Assembly: GCA_030428205.1 (NCBI GenBank)
Contig: JAUIBK010000034.1
Coordinates: 1-35,390, forward strand
DNA from: a bacterium
Lineage (GTDB): Bacteria; Bdellovibrionota_C; UBA2361; RFPC01
Direction of reading: 5' to 3'
DNA: 35,390 bases
The notes under the pieces: model-generated
The model's database searches: none
What the model saw: the letters and a program-made list of their open reading frames with translations, nothing else
Told to the model about the DNA's origin: nothing
Made by a program: the position numbers and the translations under genes
Part shown: positions 16,524 through 24,854 of the stretch, piece after piece
How the letters are laid out: the number at the start of each line of letters is the position of its first letter
Numbering within the stretch: position 1 is the first letter of the stretch

Positions 16524-17527
16524 AGCTCAGCTCCGTGCAAGATTTGAAGTTGCTCTTGGAGCGCTCCGATTTGCTCTCGCCAATATTTTGGAGTTCCAAA
16601 TTCTGAGAAAACTTTGGGAAACGCTGGATCACTCCACCGCTGCGCTATCCAGGCAGAAAAGCGCAGAATGCGAAGTGCGCGAAGCGGCTCTACCAATACG
16701 AGGGATGAACGATCAAAGGTACGCAGAGACTCATAGGCCTGAAGGAGATATTCGCGCTCCTCAAGGGCATAAGAGTCACGCCCGGGTTGAATAAGCCACA
16801 TATCTTGGACAGGCGGCGCAACAACCATGTCATCAAAATCCACAACAAAGCAGCGCTCATCCACCCACAAAACATTTCCAACATGAAAATCGCCATGTAC
16901 ACGTTGAGCTGGATACTCTGACAACAGAGGCTCTGCGATTGCGCAGATGGAACGTACGAGGTGAGAGAACTGATCGTGAAGCTCTTTTGGAAAATGCTCT
17001 GATCGCAGCAACAACTCTAAACTCTCTTCTCCGTATGATTGCGCCGTAAGAGAGAGTCTCTGTTCAGACTTTCGGGACGCACCTACGTTATGAAGACGTG
17101 CAAGCAAACGGCCTACAGACTCTAGCTGCTCACGGCGAAGCTCATCGAGATTTCTTCCACCTACTTTAGGAAAGACAGTATAGAAAATCCCTTTCCCCTC
17201 TAACTCTCGCAGAGAGGTACCATCGGAGAACCGGAGTGGGCAGACCACTGGAATATCGTTTTCAGCAAGTTCATAGAGAAAATCGTGCTCTTCTTGGATC
17301 TGCTCGCGCGACCATCTTCCAGGGCGGTAGAATTTTACAACCCGATAGGCATCATACCGACTACTGAGATCCTCAGGTTTTGGGATATCGACTTCAACCT
17401 CATACACCCGGTTTTCCATGCTGTTGAGTGCAAGCGCTCGACCAGTACACCGCACACCGATCTCTTCGACGGCGTCAAGAACCGTGTGCGGGGTGAGTTC
17501 ATAGAAGTACTTTGTGCTTTCGTCCAT
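16520..17527 (-). CDS. srkA: Stress response kinase A (SrkA/YihE-like)
   Basis: This 335-aa protein matches SrkA (YihE), a eukaryotic-like aminoglycoside-phosphotransferase-fold serine/threonine kinase. SrkA counters envelope and oxidative stress and MazF-linked death in enterobacteria. Visible features are the nucleotide-loop segment SMENRVYEV near residues 36-44, Lys65 in RVVKFYRPGRW, the catalytic loop VHGDFHVGNVLW (Asp213, Asn218) and the metal motif VVDFDDMV (Asp230). The length is that of the family (about 328 aa). It is the first gene of an overlapping operon with the queuosine-mannosyltransferase homologue and the GT39-like gene. The ribosome binding site is weak (GAGAAGG, well upstream). 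Palindrome element 2 lies about 120 bases upstream. Confidence 0.93.
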   Translation of the reverse strand: MDESTKYFYELTPHTVLDAVEEIGVRCTGRALALNSMENRVYEVEVDIPKPEDLSSRYDAYRVVKFYRPGRWSREQIQEEHDFLYELAENDIPVVCPLRFSDGTSLRELEGKGIFYTVFPKVGGRNLDELRREQLESVGRLLARLHNVGASRKSEQRLSLTAQSYGEESLELLLRSEHFPKELHDQFSHLVRSICAIAEPLLSEYPAQRVHGDFHVGNVLWVDERCFVVDFDDMVVAPPVQDMWLIQPGRDSYALEEREYLLQAYESLRTFDRSSLVLVEPLRALRILRFSAWIAQRWSDPAFPKVFSEFGTPKYWREQIGALQEQLQILHGAEL

Positions 17528-17643
17528 TTCGACAGAATTCTACCTTCTCAAAGGAGAATGTAAAGCTACCGTTTCATGTGTATGGGCTCTTTGACTACTA
17601 TCAAGAGAATGGAACTTCAGTCAGAGCTTAGTGGTTTCATGAT

Positions 17644-17726
17644 TGAAATTTTATAACGCGAAGGCCGCGAAGTACGCGAAGATCTCCCCTTCGCGTACTT
17701 CGCGGCCTTCGCGTTATAAAATTTCA
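17644..17726. repeat. Perfect 38-bp-arm palindrome with GCGAAGNNC units (element 2)
   Basis: Arm 17644-17681 and arm 17689-17726 are exact reverse complements over 38 bases, with a 7-base loop (ATCTCCC). The arm reads TGAAATTTTATAAC and then three GCGAAG units separated by GCC and TAC. It lies between two minus-strand genes, about 50 bases downstream of the membrane-protein stop and 117 bases upstream of srkA. The TTATAAC edge, the 9-base unit and even the ATCT loop start are shared with element 1 at 13097-13159. Confidence 0.92.
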
Positions 17727-17777
17727 CCCTTAATATCTACAAATTCTATGAGATTGCCTCTTACCCGTGGATCTCAG

Positions 17778-18608
17778 TTAAGGCAAAGTAGGACCATGGC
17801 CACCGGAACGAGCTGAGTTGAGTAAGCTTCCTTTTGCAGGATCGACGCTCGTGAGGCTTTTTGAAATTCCATTACCGAAGTTGTTTTTCAAGTATCCGTC
17901 GTAGGCTTTTCCAAGCTCTATGTTCTTTTGAGGGTTATTGGCATACCACCCTCCTTGCCACTGCGCTGATGAGTCTGACGACACGTAACGACTTGCATCA
18001 GACTCGGTTTTCGTCAATTTTACTCCTCCAGGAGACCGCTGTCTTGAGTTCAGTCCTTCTGTGTGCTTCGGGCGAATATAGACGGGACTAAAAGCTCGTC
18101 CACCCTGAGATGCCGTATTGAGAAACGTACGTTTTTCAAGTGGAACCGGTGCCTGTTTTGCATAATCAATAATGTTTGAAACTACAGGCTCAGATCTTTG
18201 AGTATGATCAGGGCTAACCACCGTAAGAGGAGAATCCAATGGCACCTCACCAGCAGTTACGGCAATAGTGGCTACAACTTCTTTTGTAGGAACTGTTGCG
18301 ACCTCAACATCTTGACGAGAAACAGCTTGATAGTAAGCTAGGAAGGTAACAGCTACGCCAATAATCACGCCACTGAGACCTACAATAAATCTCCGAGAAT
18401 TTGATCGTCTTACTGGAGAAGAGCCTTCAGCGTGAAGAACTGGGAAATGCCCAACACTGCGTACGACATATTCTGGCTGTTCACCAGCAGGAAGTTGAAA
18501 CTGAATAGTATCATCGTTAAGCCCAGACGAGCGGGTATCTAGTTCGGAAAGAGGAGCACCCTCAATGGTATCGTCTGGTTTCGGAAGGATAACCGTATCC
18601 ATTTCCAT
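17778..18608 (-). CDS. Hypothetical single-pass membrane protein (276 aa)
   Basis: I do not recognise a family. The protein has a 73-residue N-terminal cytoplasmic segment rich in Asp, Ser and Thr, containing two DDTI motifs near residues 12-15 and 32-35. A basic patch (RRSNSRR) and one membrane helix at about 74-94 (FIVGLSGVIIGVAVTFLAYY) follow. The rest is a 180-residue periplasmic tail of low complexity, rich in Ser, Gly and Pro, with no known domain. This N-in topology with a disordered tail resembles envelope-spanning accessory proteins, but no function can be assigned. The start MEMDTVILPK has AAAGGG upstream. It is divergent from the nucleoside phosphorylase gene. Confidence 0.7.
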   Translation of the reverse strand: MEMDTVILPKPDDTIEGAPLSELDTRSSGLNDDTIQFQLPAGEQPEYVVRSVGHFPVLHAEGSSPVRRSNSRRFIVGLSGVIIGVAVTFLAYYQAVSRQDVEVATVPTKEVVATIAVTAGEVPLDSPLTVVSPDHTQRSEPVVSNIIDYAKQAPVPLEKRTFLNTASQGGRAFSPVYIRPKHTEGLNSRQRSPGGVKLTKTESDASRYVSSDSSAQWQGGWYANNPQKNIELGKAYDGYLKNNFGNGISKSLTSVDPAKGSLLNSARSGGHGPTLP

Positions 18609-18858
18609 AGAAAAAACCCTTTGTCATGTGCCTCGCAAATACAATCAAGCCAGCACGTAAATCCTATCCCTCTGGATTAATCTAGAAGATCCAACTAGTT
18701 AGCAAAGAAACTCTTGGCTTCTCTTTGCCTCTCTGAATAAGTGCAAGAATAACGCCAACAATATCGGGCTTATACCTACACCAATGGTACTCATCCCCCT
18801 ATCCTATGAATAAGCCCTAGTGCTTCATTAGTTTTACTCAATTCAGTACAGTGTAGGT

Positions 18859-19881
18859 ATGCATCAATCTCACGAAAATCCCACAAATACCCAAACCCCT
18901 CGACAACAACCTTTTACTGCCTCTGATTTACCAATTGATGAGCACGGCAGAGTTTATCATCTCCAAATCACCCCAGAACAACTCTCTCCAGATGTGATCA
19001 TTGTGGGCGATCCTGGAAGAGCTCAAGTTATTGGGAATGAGTTCTTCAATGACCTTGAAGTTGAACACGAGCACCGTGGGTTAGTTACCATCACTGGGAC
19101 TTCGACATTAAGTGGACAACCAACAACTCTGATCACTCCTACAAAAACCACAGTGACAACATCCGGCATGGGCACTCCATCTTTAGAAATTGTCCTCCAA
19201 GAGCTTCAAGCTCTCAATGAAATTGATTTCAATACACGTTTGCGAAAAGAACACGCTCCCGCACTCCGTATTATTCGAGTCGGAACTTCGGGAGGACTTC
19301 AGGCTTCAACCGCTCTTGGAACCCCCATCATCTCTTCCTATGCCATAGGCATGGATAATTCAGGGCTCTTCTACGAAGCTCCGTTTTCCGATGAGCACTC
19401 TGAAAGGCTTGAGTCTGAGCTAGCAGATGTACTCACACGAGCAACGCCAGAGGGTTACCGTTTCCGGGGAAAAATCCATCCGTATGTCTCACAGGTACAC
19501 CCCAAGGTGGTTCAAGCACTACAAGAAGCTGCAAGCAACCTCGGCATTGATGTAAAGGTAGGGCTCACGGTCTCTAATAGTGGCTTCTTTGCCCCACAAG
19601 GACGAGACGTTTCACGTCTGAAACCAACGATTCCTGATATCGATCACGTTTTTGCTGAGTGGGATCCACACGTTGACGGACAACGGGTAGAGAATATGGA
19701 GATGGAATCAAGCTTCCTCTCTCACTTTCTTGGTGGGCTGGGATATTGGAGTGGCGCTATCTGTCCTGCAATTGCTAACCGAAGAGACGACACCATTGAT
19801 CATAACTACCAAGAGGCTGTAAGAAACTCCACCAATATCGCTCTCTTAGCCCTCTCTCAATTGAGGAAGCAGTACCCCTAG
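18859..19881 (+). CDS. Nucleoside phosphorylase (uridine phosphorylase-like)
   Basis: This 340-aa protein belongs to the nucleoside phosphorylase superfamily PNP_UDP_1. Phosphate-binding motifs are GDPGRA near residue 52 and IIRVGTSGGLQ near 148-158. The base/ribose region ENMEMESSFLSHFL is close to the uridine-phosphorylase pattern (NMEME). It splits a nucleoside with phosphate to give the free base and sugar 1-phosphate in nucleotide salvage. It is longer than Udp (about 250 aa) because of a hydrophilic N-terminal extension of about 30 residues and internal loops; family members near 300 aa also exist, so the exact substrate is open. It is transcribed alone, divergent from the membrane protein on its left. 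Confidence 0.88.
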   Translation: MHQSHENPTNTQTPRQQPFTASDLPIDEHGRVYHLQITPEQLSPDVIIVGDPGRAQVIGNEFFNDLEVEHEHRGLVTITGTSTLSGQPTTLITPTKTTVTTSGMGTPSLEIVLQELQALNEIDFNTRLRKEHAPALRIIRVGTSGGLQASTALGTPIISSYAIGMDNSGLFYEAPFSDEHSERLESELADVLTRATPEGYRFRGKIHPYVSQVHPKVVQALQEAASNLGIDVKVGLTVSNSGFFAPQGRDVSRLKPTIPDIDHVFAEWDPHVDGQRVENMEMESSFLSHFLGGLGYWSGAICPAIANRRDDTIDHNYQEAVRNSTNIALLALSQLRKQYP

Positions 19882-20245
19882 AATGCTTAGAGAGAGCGTC
19901 AAAGAAAAATTTTCTTAAGATTTTTTGCAGTGATATTCTGTAGTATACCCATATGGGTACCCGGGGGGGGTTGCGCAATATAAGCACCAGGAGAACTTTC
20001 GATCTCTTGAGCCTCCTCATCTGGCTTGCTTCCCGCTTCCCTCACCATGTTCATTACCTCAACTTCTCTTTTTGGGTAGATTTCTGCTCTGTCCGTCGTT
20101 TTGATTGCATCTCGTTGTACTCAAAACGACGGGCATGGCCTGTCATTTTGTAAGGTTACTCAGTGGGCTACCTGCCTTCTGAGCTCACATTCACCTATCC
20201 CTTCACGTTGGAGGGAGCATCTGGGAAAGTACCCAGGAGAAAAGC
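19882..20245. other. Intergenic region upstream of the secreted beta-barrel gene
   Basis: This 364-base region holds no convincing ORF. It contains ACCCATATGGGT near 19947 followed by a run of eight G (about 19963-19970), and the hairpin at 20093-20132 described separately. A long leader is likely because the hairpin sits about 110 bases before the start codon. Confidence 0.55.
20093..20132 (+). promoter_or_regulatory. Leader hairpin upstream of beta-barrel gene
   Basis: CCGTCGTTTTGA (20093-20104) and TCAAAACGACGG (20121-20132) are exact complements separated by 16 bases. There is no T-tract after it, so it is not a clear terminator. It may stabilise or regulate the mRNA of the gene at 20246, or be a dyad binding site. 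Confidence 0.55.
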
Positions 20246-21247
20246 ATGGGACGCTCGTCTCTTATCGTTGCGTTGCTTTGTGCCATCGTCAGTGCACAGA
20301 GTGTTTTCGCGCAGGACTCAACTGACACCAACTTGGAAACATCGCTCGAACTCGCAGCACTGTGGGACATCCGTGACGGTGAAGAGGCCGACGACTACGA
20401 CGAGTGGAGACTCGACGTGTCGCTCGGTTTCGAAGCCATCTTCGATGTGCCGATCTCGTTCTCGAGTGATATCAGCCGCTCCGAGTACCTCAACATGTTC
20501 TCGGTCTACGGCGACGACACTTACGACGACTACACCGGTAGTGGCGTGGTCAACTACTTCACCGACGACATCAACGATGTGTGCCTTCACGGCCCCATCA
20601 ACGGTGAAGACGATCTGACCCTGCCAGGGTTACGTCTTGACTTCGCTTGGTTGCGCGAAATGGGAGATCCCAAGCCTGCCAACGAGTCATCGTTCCGACT
20701 GGGCCCGGCTGCTGCTGTGGCCTTCTCGTTCCCGCGGTCAGCCAGCTCAAGCTTCCACACCTTCTACGGTTCGGAAGCGCTCTGGGACATGGGCAACCAC
20801 GTCTCGTACCTTGAGCATTTCGGGTATTCCGACGTTGAGCTCGACGTCTATCAGCTTCGCTTGCACCTCGGTCTTCGTGCCGAGTGGGAATCGGAGGTGG
20901 ACGAAGAGAACTCCTGGTGGACTGCTTCAGTTCAAGCCGGACCATCGCTTGCTTTTGTGCACGGCGACTTAACCTCAAACGGTTGGGTCGAAACTCAAGG
21001 ATCTGGGGTGCTCAACCACGTGTCTCACACGTACAGCGCCAATGATTCTGGTTTCGATGCCATCCTCATGGCTGAGGTTACCGGACGACTTGAGTGGCGT
21101 AAGGATAACTTCCACATCGGTGCTTTCGGCGGCGTTCTCGTTCCTTTCGACGAGGCAAGCTGGAGCACGTGGGATGTTTCTTCCACGGCGTACGACTCCG
21201 GTGATCCCAACTTCATCGCTGGTCTCCAGTTCGGCTGGTCCTTCTAA
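20246..21247 (+). CDS. Secreted protein, probable outer-membrane beta-barrel (333 aa)
   Basis: The protein has a clean Sec signal peptide (MGRSSLIVALLCAIVSAQ, cleavage after SVFA at about residue 22). The mature part has alternating amphipathic strands and ends in GLQFGWSF; a C-terminal aromatic residue is the Bam-dependent sorting signal of outer-membrane barrels. No specific family is recognised. AGGAG lies seven bases before the ATG. Codon choice is distinctive, with strong preference for GAC, TAC, TTC, AAC, ATC and Ser TCG, which suggests very high expression or a different origin. It is followed by a short hairpin at 21250-21276. A role as an abundant surface protein or porin-like channel is inference. 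Confidence 0.75.
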   Translation: MGRSSLIVALLCAIVSAQSVFAQDSTDTNLETSLELAALWDIRDGEEADDYDEWRLDVSLGFEAIFDVPISFSSDISRSEYLNMFSVYGDDTYDDYTGSGVVNYFTDDINDVCLHGPINGEDDLTLPGLRLDFAWLREMGDPKPANESSFRLGPAAAVAFSFPRSASSSFHTFYGSEALWDMGNHVSYLEHFGYSDVELDVYQLRLHLGLRAEWESEVDEENSWWTASVQAGPSLAFVHGDLTSNGWVETQGSGVLNHVSHTYSANDSGFDAILMAEVTGRLEWRKDNFHIGAFGGVLVPFDEASWSTWDVSSTAYDSGDPNFIAGLQFGWSF

Positions 21248-21249
21248 GG

Positions 21250-21276
21250 CTCTTCCTCCTGGGGTCGGAGGATGAG
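21250..21276 (+). terminator. Possible terminator of the beta-barrel gene
   Basis: TCCTCC and GGAGGA, flanked by CTC/GAG, form a short stem with a 7-base loop three bases after the stop codon. There is no following T-tract, so this would be a weak or Rho-assisted terminator. Confidence 0.35.
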
Positions 21277-21428
21277 ATAACGGTGGTGGGTGTGTGTACT
21301 TCTCGTAGAGGTTCACAAAAGGGTTTGTTCCCTGCCAGGCCCTGCCCGCCACCTTATTTTTAAACTCCACCCAAAAGTATTCTCATCGAACAAATAGCCT
21401 CTCTTACTTTTACTCTTACGCCTCATCC

Positions 21429-21559
21429 TTATCCTTTTCCTCCTCCTGCACCTCCTTCCTCCTCTTCCCTCTGTGAGATCATAAAAATAGTAAACAACAG
21501 CCTTTGAGAAGGACTCGGAGACAGGTGCATGAGAAGGTGCAGGAGGAGGAAAAGGATAA
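21429..21559. repeat. Inverted repeat with hexamer-built arms (element 4)
   Basis: The 25-base arms are exact reverse complements: 21429-21453 and 21535-21559. The left arm reads as hexamers TTATCC, TTTTCC, TCCTCC, TGCACC. The central 81 bases include a second AGGTGCA copy near 21523. The element lies between convergent genes and is unlike any flanking coding sequence. Confidence 0.85.
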
Positions 21560-21574
21560 AACTTCTCAGAGCAC

Positions 21575-23014
21575 TTAAAATGTCACGAACAACACAAACT
21601 CCTTCATCCATGACAACACGTCCCTACACAGACTCAACATCACCCCATCAGTATCCAAGCCGAGAAAGTGAAGACCGAGAGCGAAGTATCCGAGTTTTGT
21701 TCCGATAAGTACGAAGAGTGGTGCAAGAAAAAGATTAAATAGAAAACCAAGATAGGGAAAGGTTCCAAAATGAATCCAAGAGACAAGTCCCGTCGTAAAC
21801 GTGGCTGCACACGAGACACGTATATACTCAGAAACTTTCGCCCCTTTCAGATCTACTTGAGGCACTCGCAATGGATCTCTTTGTGTTACCAATAATATTC
21901 CACCGAGCGCAGCAAAGGTATACTGCACCCCAATATCAAGAATACAAGCCGGCCATAAACAAGAGAGACATACAAGGCAACTTGACCATCCGCCCCACGA
22001 GAGTGCTCGACCCCCCACTTGATGCGCCAAACAAAAAAATCCAAGGGCCATACACGCTCGTAATCCACTTGGTTCAAAACCACAAATCCCAACAAACAAA
22101 AGAGAAAACAGCAGGGCAGTCAGAACCTCAAAGAATGATGGGATAACATATCCGGTACCCGCATAGATCACCGCACGGATAACACGTAAGATCGATACAA
22201 GGAGAAAGAATATCATAGAAACATGAAATCCTGAGACCACGAGAACATGGGAAAGCCCAGCACTTCGAAAAGCTTCATCCGTACTCCTTCGTAGAGTGTC
22301 GCGCCTACCAACAAGCAGAGAAAGCAACAGTCCTGAGTCTTCGTCATTTCCAAGAAGGTGACGAACGTGAGAGATTATCTTCTGACGCACTTTGGAAAAG
22401 AGACTCCTACTATGAGCTACAGCTCGGCTTGCAAAACGGACACGAAATCTCCCAAGGACTCCTTTTCTGAGAAGACTGCCTTCATAAGATGATTCTAAAG
22501 CGTGCGCTTGAAGAGGTGAAAAATCACCACGAAGAAACACAATATCTCCCTTCTGCCACGAGCTACTATTGAACCATGGGAGGTCCTTTGCCCGCAGCAG
22601 TATTCGTGCATGGAGGAGCTTCTCGGTAGTATCCGTTGGGTCAACAACATGGAGCACTTCGCCAATAGATTCGACTCCACCAGGATGACGATGTCTCAAT
22701 TGACTATCAAGTGAGACAAGCAGTGACAGATCTTGATGTTGCTCCATATCAAGCGCACCACGTCCTACAAGCAGAAAGCCTGAGAGCATCCCTACGAGTA
22801 GAGGCAACATTGTCTTTGCCAACGAAAGTAGAGAGAGTCTGGATAAAATGAGTGCAAGACACGTCACACAACCAAACAACATATAACTCTGGGAAGAGAG
22901 CACGAGCAGCTGTCCCACAAAGAACGCCAATCCAGAGATAGCAAAAGGAGCTCTCCTTTCTATACGCACAAGAAGACGGAGAAGGCGTTGAATAGGTGTT
23001 TGTCTATTGGCCAC
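21575..23014 (-). CDS. comEC: ComEC/Rec2-family competence membrane protein (short form)
   Basis: This 479-aa polytopic inner-membrane protein matches the Competence domain of ComEC, the channel that moves single-stranded DNA into the cytoplasm during transformation. Key stretches are SGLLLSLLVGRRDTL, then FRSAGLSHVLVVSGFHVSMI, and ICGFEPSGLRACMALGF. An N-terminal DUF4131-like region with an OB-type segment (QKGDIVFLRGDFSPL) is present. The C-terminal metallo-beta-lactamase domain of full-length ComEC (700-800 aa) is absent; short forms are known. The start is read as GTG at 23014 without a clear ribosome binding site, so the N-terminus is uncertain. It is divergent from the M48 protease with almost no space between them. 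Confidence 0.85.
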   Translation of the reverse strand: MANRQTPIQRLLRLLVRIERRAPFAISGLAFFVGQLLVLSSQSYMLFGCVTCLALILSRLSLLSLAKTMLPLLVGMLSGFLLVGRGALDMEQHQDLSLLVSLDSQLRHRHPGGVESIGEVLHVVDPTDTTEKLLHARILLRAKDLPWFNSSSWQKGDIVFLRGDFSPLQAHALESSYEGSLLRKGVLGRFRVRFASRAVAHSRSLFSKVRQKIISHVRHLLGNDEDSGLLLSLLVGRRDTLRRSTDEAFRSAGLSHVLVVSGFHVSMIFFLLVSILRVIRAVIYAGTGYVIPSFFEVLTALLFSLLFVGICGFEPSGLRACMALGFFCLAHQVGGRALSWGGWSSCLVCLSCLWPACILDIGVQYTFAALGGILLVTQRDPLRVPQVDLKGAKVSEYIRVSCAATFTTGLVSWIHFGTFPYLGFLFNLFLAPLFVLIGTKLGYFALGLHFLGLDTDGVMLSLCRDVLSWMKEFVLFVTF

Positions 23015-23044
23015 AGGGGATTTTCTGTCTTATATTTATATCAA

Positions 23045-23812
23045 ATGAAATCACTATTCCCTCCGCCAGAAAGCGATCAGACCCGATCGGGGTCTTTCCA
23101 CGACAAGTGCCGATGCTCTACGAGAGGTATATCTTTCCATCCCTCACTCTCCTATTCGTGTATCGTGCTTATTTGTTGCGTTCTTTTAGGCTGCTCAACA
23201 GAAAAAGAAACCAGACTCCTGGAATACAGAGCAGCACTCACGCAACTCGATATCTTGGAACGACAGTATCCAACCCTACGAAATCCTCAGCTCCTCTCCT
23301 ATATTTCCTACCTCACTCAGCGACTCAATGCGCAAACCACAACGGGGAAAAGCTATCGAGTTACCCTTTTGAAAGATCACCAACGGTTTGCTTACCATCT
23401 TGGAAGTGGCCTCATCGTACTCTCAAGTGGCCTCATTCAACAGCTCGACAACGAAGCCCAGCTCGCTTTTCTGATTGCGCACGAGATGGCTCACTACCAG
23501 CTCAAGCACTCCAGTCAAGAGCACCGCTTTTCTCTTTCAAGTCACAAAAAGGGCCTTCAAGCAGAAATCGAGGCCGATACGCTCGCACTAGGAATAATGG
23601 CTCTGGCAGGATACGATCCAAGAGTTTCCGTCTACGCCCTCTCACGTGCCTACCTTGGAAGAGATGGGAAAAACTCCATAAGCCATCCCTCGTTTGAAGA
23701 ACGTATAGCTCATATTGGAGAGCGCATACGGTCTTCTGGATGGAAGCCACCTGGTGTTGTACAAAAAAGAGAATTTGTGAGGTTTCAAAGAGCGCTCAAT
23801 ACGCCTCTATGA
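23045..23812 (+). CDS. M48-family metalloprotease, lipoprotein
   Basis: This protein of about 255 aa contains the zinc motif HEMAH (in FLIAHEMAHYQLKH) and a downstream third-ligand region (EIEADTLALGIMALAGYDP), which define M48/BepA-Oma1-type peptidases. A hydrophobic segment ending LLGCS forms a lipobox, so the mature protein is probably lipid-anchored and periplasmic. BepA-like members help outer-membrane protein assembly and degrade misfolded ones. The start is uncertain: a TTG at 22988 lies inside comEC, while the ATG at 23045 is chosen here although it leaves an unusually long n-region before the signal core. The 3' end overlaps the convergent STAS gene by six bases. Confidence 0.82.
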   Translation: MKSLFPPPESDQTRSGSFHDKCRCSTRGISFHPSLSYSCIVLICCVLLGCSTEKETRLLEYRAALTQLDILERQYPTLRNPQLLSYISYLTQRLNAQTTTGKSYRVTLLKDHQRFAYHLGSGLIVLSSGLIQQLDNEAQLAFLIAHEMAHYQLKHSSQEHRFSLSSHKKGLQAEIEADTLALGIMALAGYDPRVSVYALSRAYLGRDGKNSISHPSFEERIAHIGERIRSSGWKPPGVVQKREFVRFQRALNTPL

Positions 23813-24550
23813 TTTCTTTGATACCTGCGGAAGCTCACTAGAAAAAAGATGCCCAGCGACTTCTTCGAGGTGAAACCGTTTTGCTAATCTTTCCCTCTCT
23901 TCAACGCTCCTAAAACACTCTGGTCTTAACCAACAGAGGTGAAGATCGCGGTTCTCACTCTTGAGGCGATCAAGGTAGTGTACCAACCCTCCAAAGAATG
24001 ACAGAGAAGCAAGATGTGGCACCGACGAGAAATCCAAAATCCAAGTACTTTTTTGATTCGTTGAATCATAAACATGTAGAAATTCGTCAAGTACAACCTC
24101 TACTTGAGGTTTACCCGAGAGTTCGGGTAGAAGAACAATAACATAGCCCTCAATCTCACTATAAGACAAACCACTTGGCATTGAAGTTACCGTAGAGGTT
24201 AGAGGCGCCTGATCACCCGATACTACTTGCTCTACTAGATTTTCTGACGCCAGGAGAGCAACGGCATAAAGCGCAAACCGAATATTATGGTACTTCTCAA
24301 GCATTCCAGAAACATCAGAGGGATCAAGCGATTCAATTACACCTAATGATGCACCCTCAACAGGTACAAGCTCGACCATTGAACTTGACTCTGGAAGAAG
24401 CGATAGAAGCTCATCGTCAAAAAGAGACGCTATTTCTTCGTGGAGCTCAGTCAGGGAGGGCCCTTGTGTTCCGTGTTTTGAGAGTATTTCCACAATGGAT
24501 GAAGTCTTCGAAAAACTCGAGAAGAGGTTGAGCACCTGTTCCTTAACCAT
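23807..24550 (-). CDS. STAS-like domain protein (247 aa)
   Basis: The C-terminal 85 residues look like a STAS (anti-sigma-factor-antagonist) fold: STWILDFSSVPHLASLSFFG, then GLVHYLDRLKSENRDLHLCW. The Ser-Leu-Ser-Phe position corresponds to the phosphorylatable serine region of SpoIIAA-type proteins. The N-terminal 150 residues have no recognised domain and include a helical region and a segment GLSYSEIEGYVIVLLPEL. STAS proteins act in partner-switching or as membrane-complex subunits such as MlaB; no partner kinase or Mla gene is nearby. AAGG before the ATG and a TATAAT box at 24581-24586 support the start. Confidence 0.65.
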   Translation of the reverse strand: MVKEQVLNLFSSFSKTSSIVEILSKHGTQGPSLTELHEEIASLFDDELLSLLPESSSMVELVPVEGASLGVIESLDPSDVSGMLEKYHNIRFALYAVALLASENLVEQVVSGDQAPLTSTVTSMPSGLSYSEIEGYVIVLLPELSGKPQVEVVLDEFLHVYDSTNQKSTWILDFSSVPHLASLSFFGGLVHYLDRLKSENRDLHLCWLRPECFRSVEERERLAKRFHLEEVAGHLFSSELPQVSKKS

Positions 24551-24854
24551 TGTGTACCCTTCCTTGCACCGTACAACCCTATTATAATCGTATCACAAAT
24601 TACTGACGAACGGATTTAACACATCAAATTTATAGAAAACTCTTAGATCCTACGTATAAGAGAATGGCATACGTTTTATCAGCAAGATAACCAAGACCGA
24701 GAGAGACTCGGCTCATTGCCAGAATAGCTCACATTCGCCATATCCTCACCAGAGTGACTCATTCAATCCAATTCGGAAAGTAGAAAAGTTGTACGTATTT
24801 CTTCTATATTGCTATGGGGAATGTAATGCATTCATGTTCTAGAGATAAGTATTC
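24551..24854. other. Intergenic region between STAS gene and the large secreted protein
   Basis: About 304 AT-rich bases separate two minus-strand genes. The right part is the 3' untranslated region of the 1.2-kaa gene, without a clear terminator hairpin. The left part contains the STAS-gene promoter candidate. No ORF is supported. Confidence 0.55.
24581..24586 (-). promoter_or_regulatory. -10 box of the STAS gene
   Basis: The minus strand reads TATAAT, a consensus sigma-70 -10 hexamer, about 30 bases upstream of the STAS gene ATG. The -35 is weak (TTCGTC-like at normal spacing), so the assignment is tentative. Confidence 0.45.

Larger units (their letters stand above)
21248..21574. other. 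Intergenic region between convergent barrel and comEC genes
   Basis: This 327-base gap holds a short hairpin next to the barrel gene, a purine/pyrimidine-skewed stretch, and the long inverted repeat at 21429-21559. No ORF has protein-like character. Confidence 0.6.

Noticed and set aside
13097..17726. GCGAAG palindromes as a CRISPR array
   Set aside because: The units are contiguous 9-mers in inverted arms without unique spacers, and no cas genes are in the window.
19947..19970. GGTACCCGGGG resembling a cloning-vector polylinker
   Set aside because: Only about 11 bases match and no other vector sequence surrounds it; chance next to a G-run is the simpler explanation.
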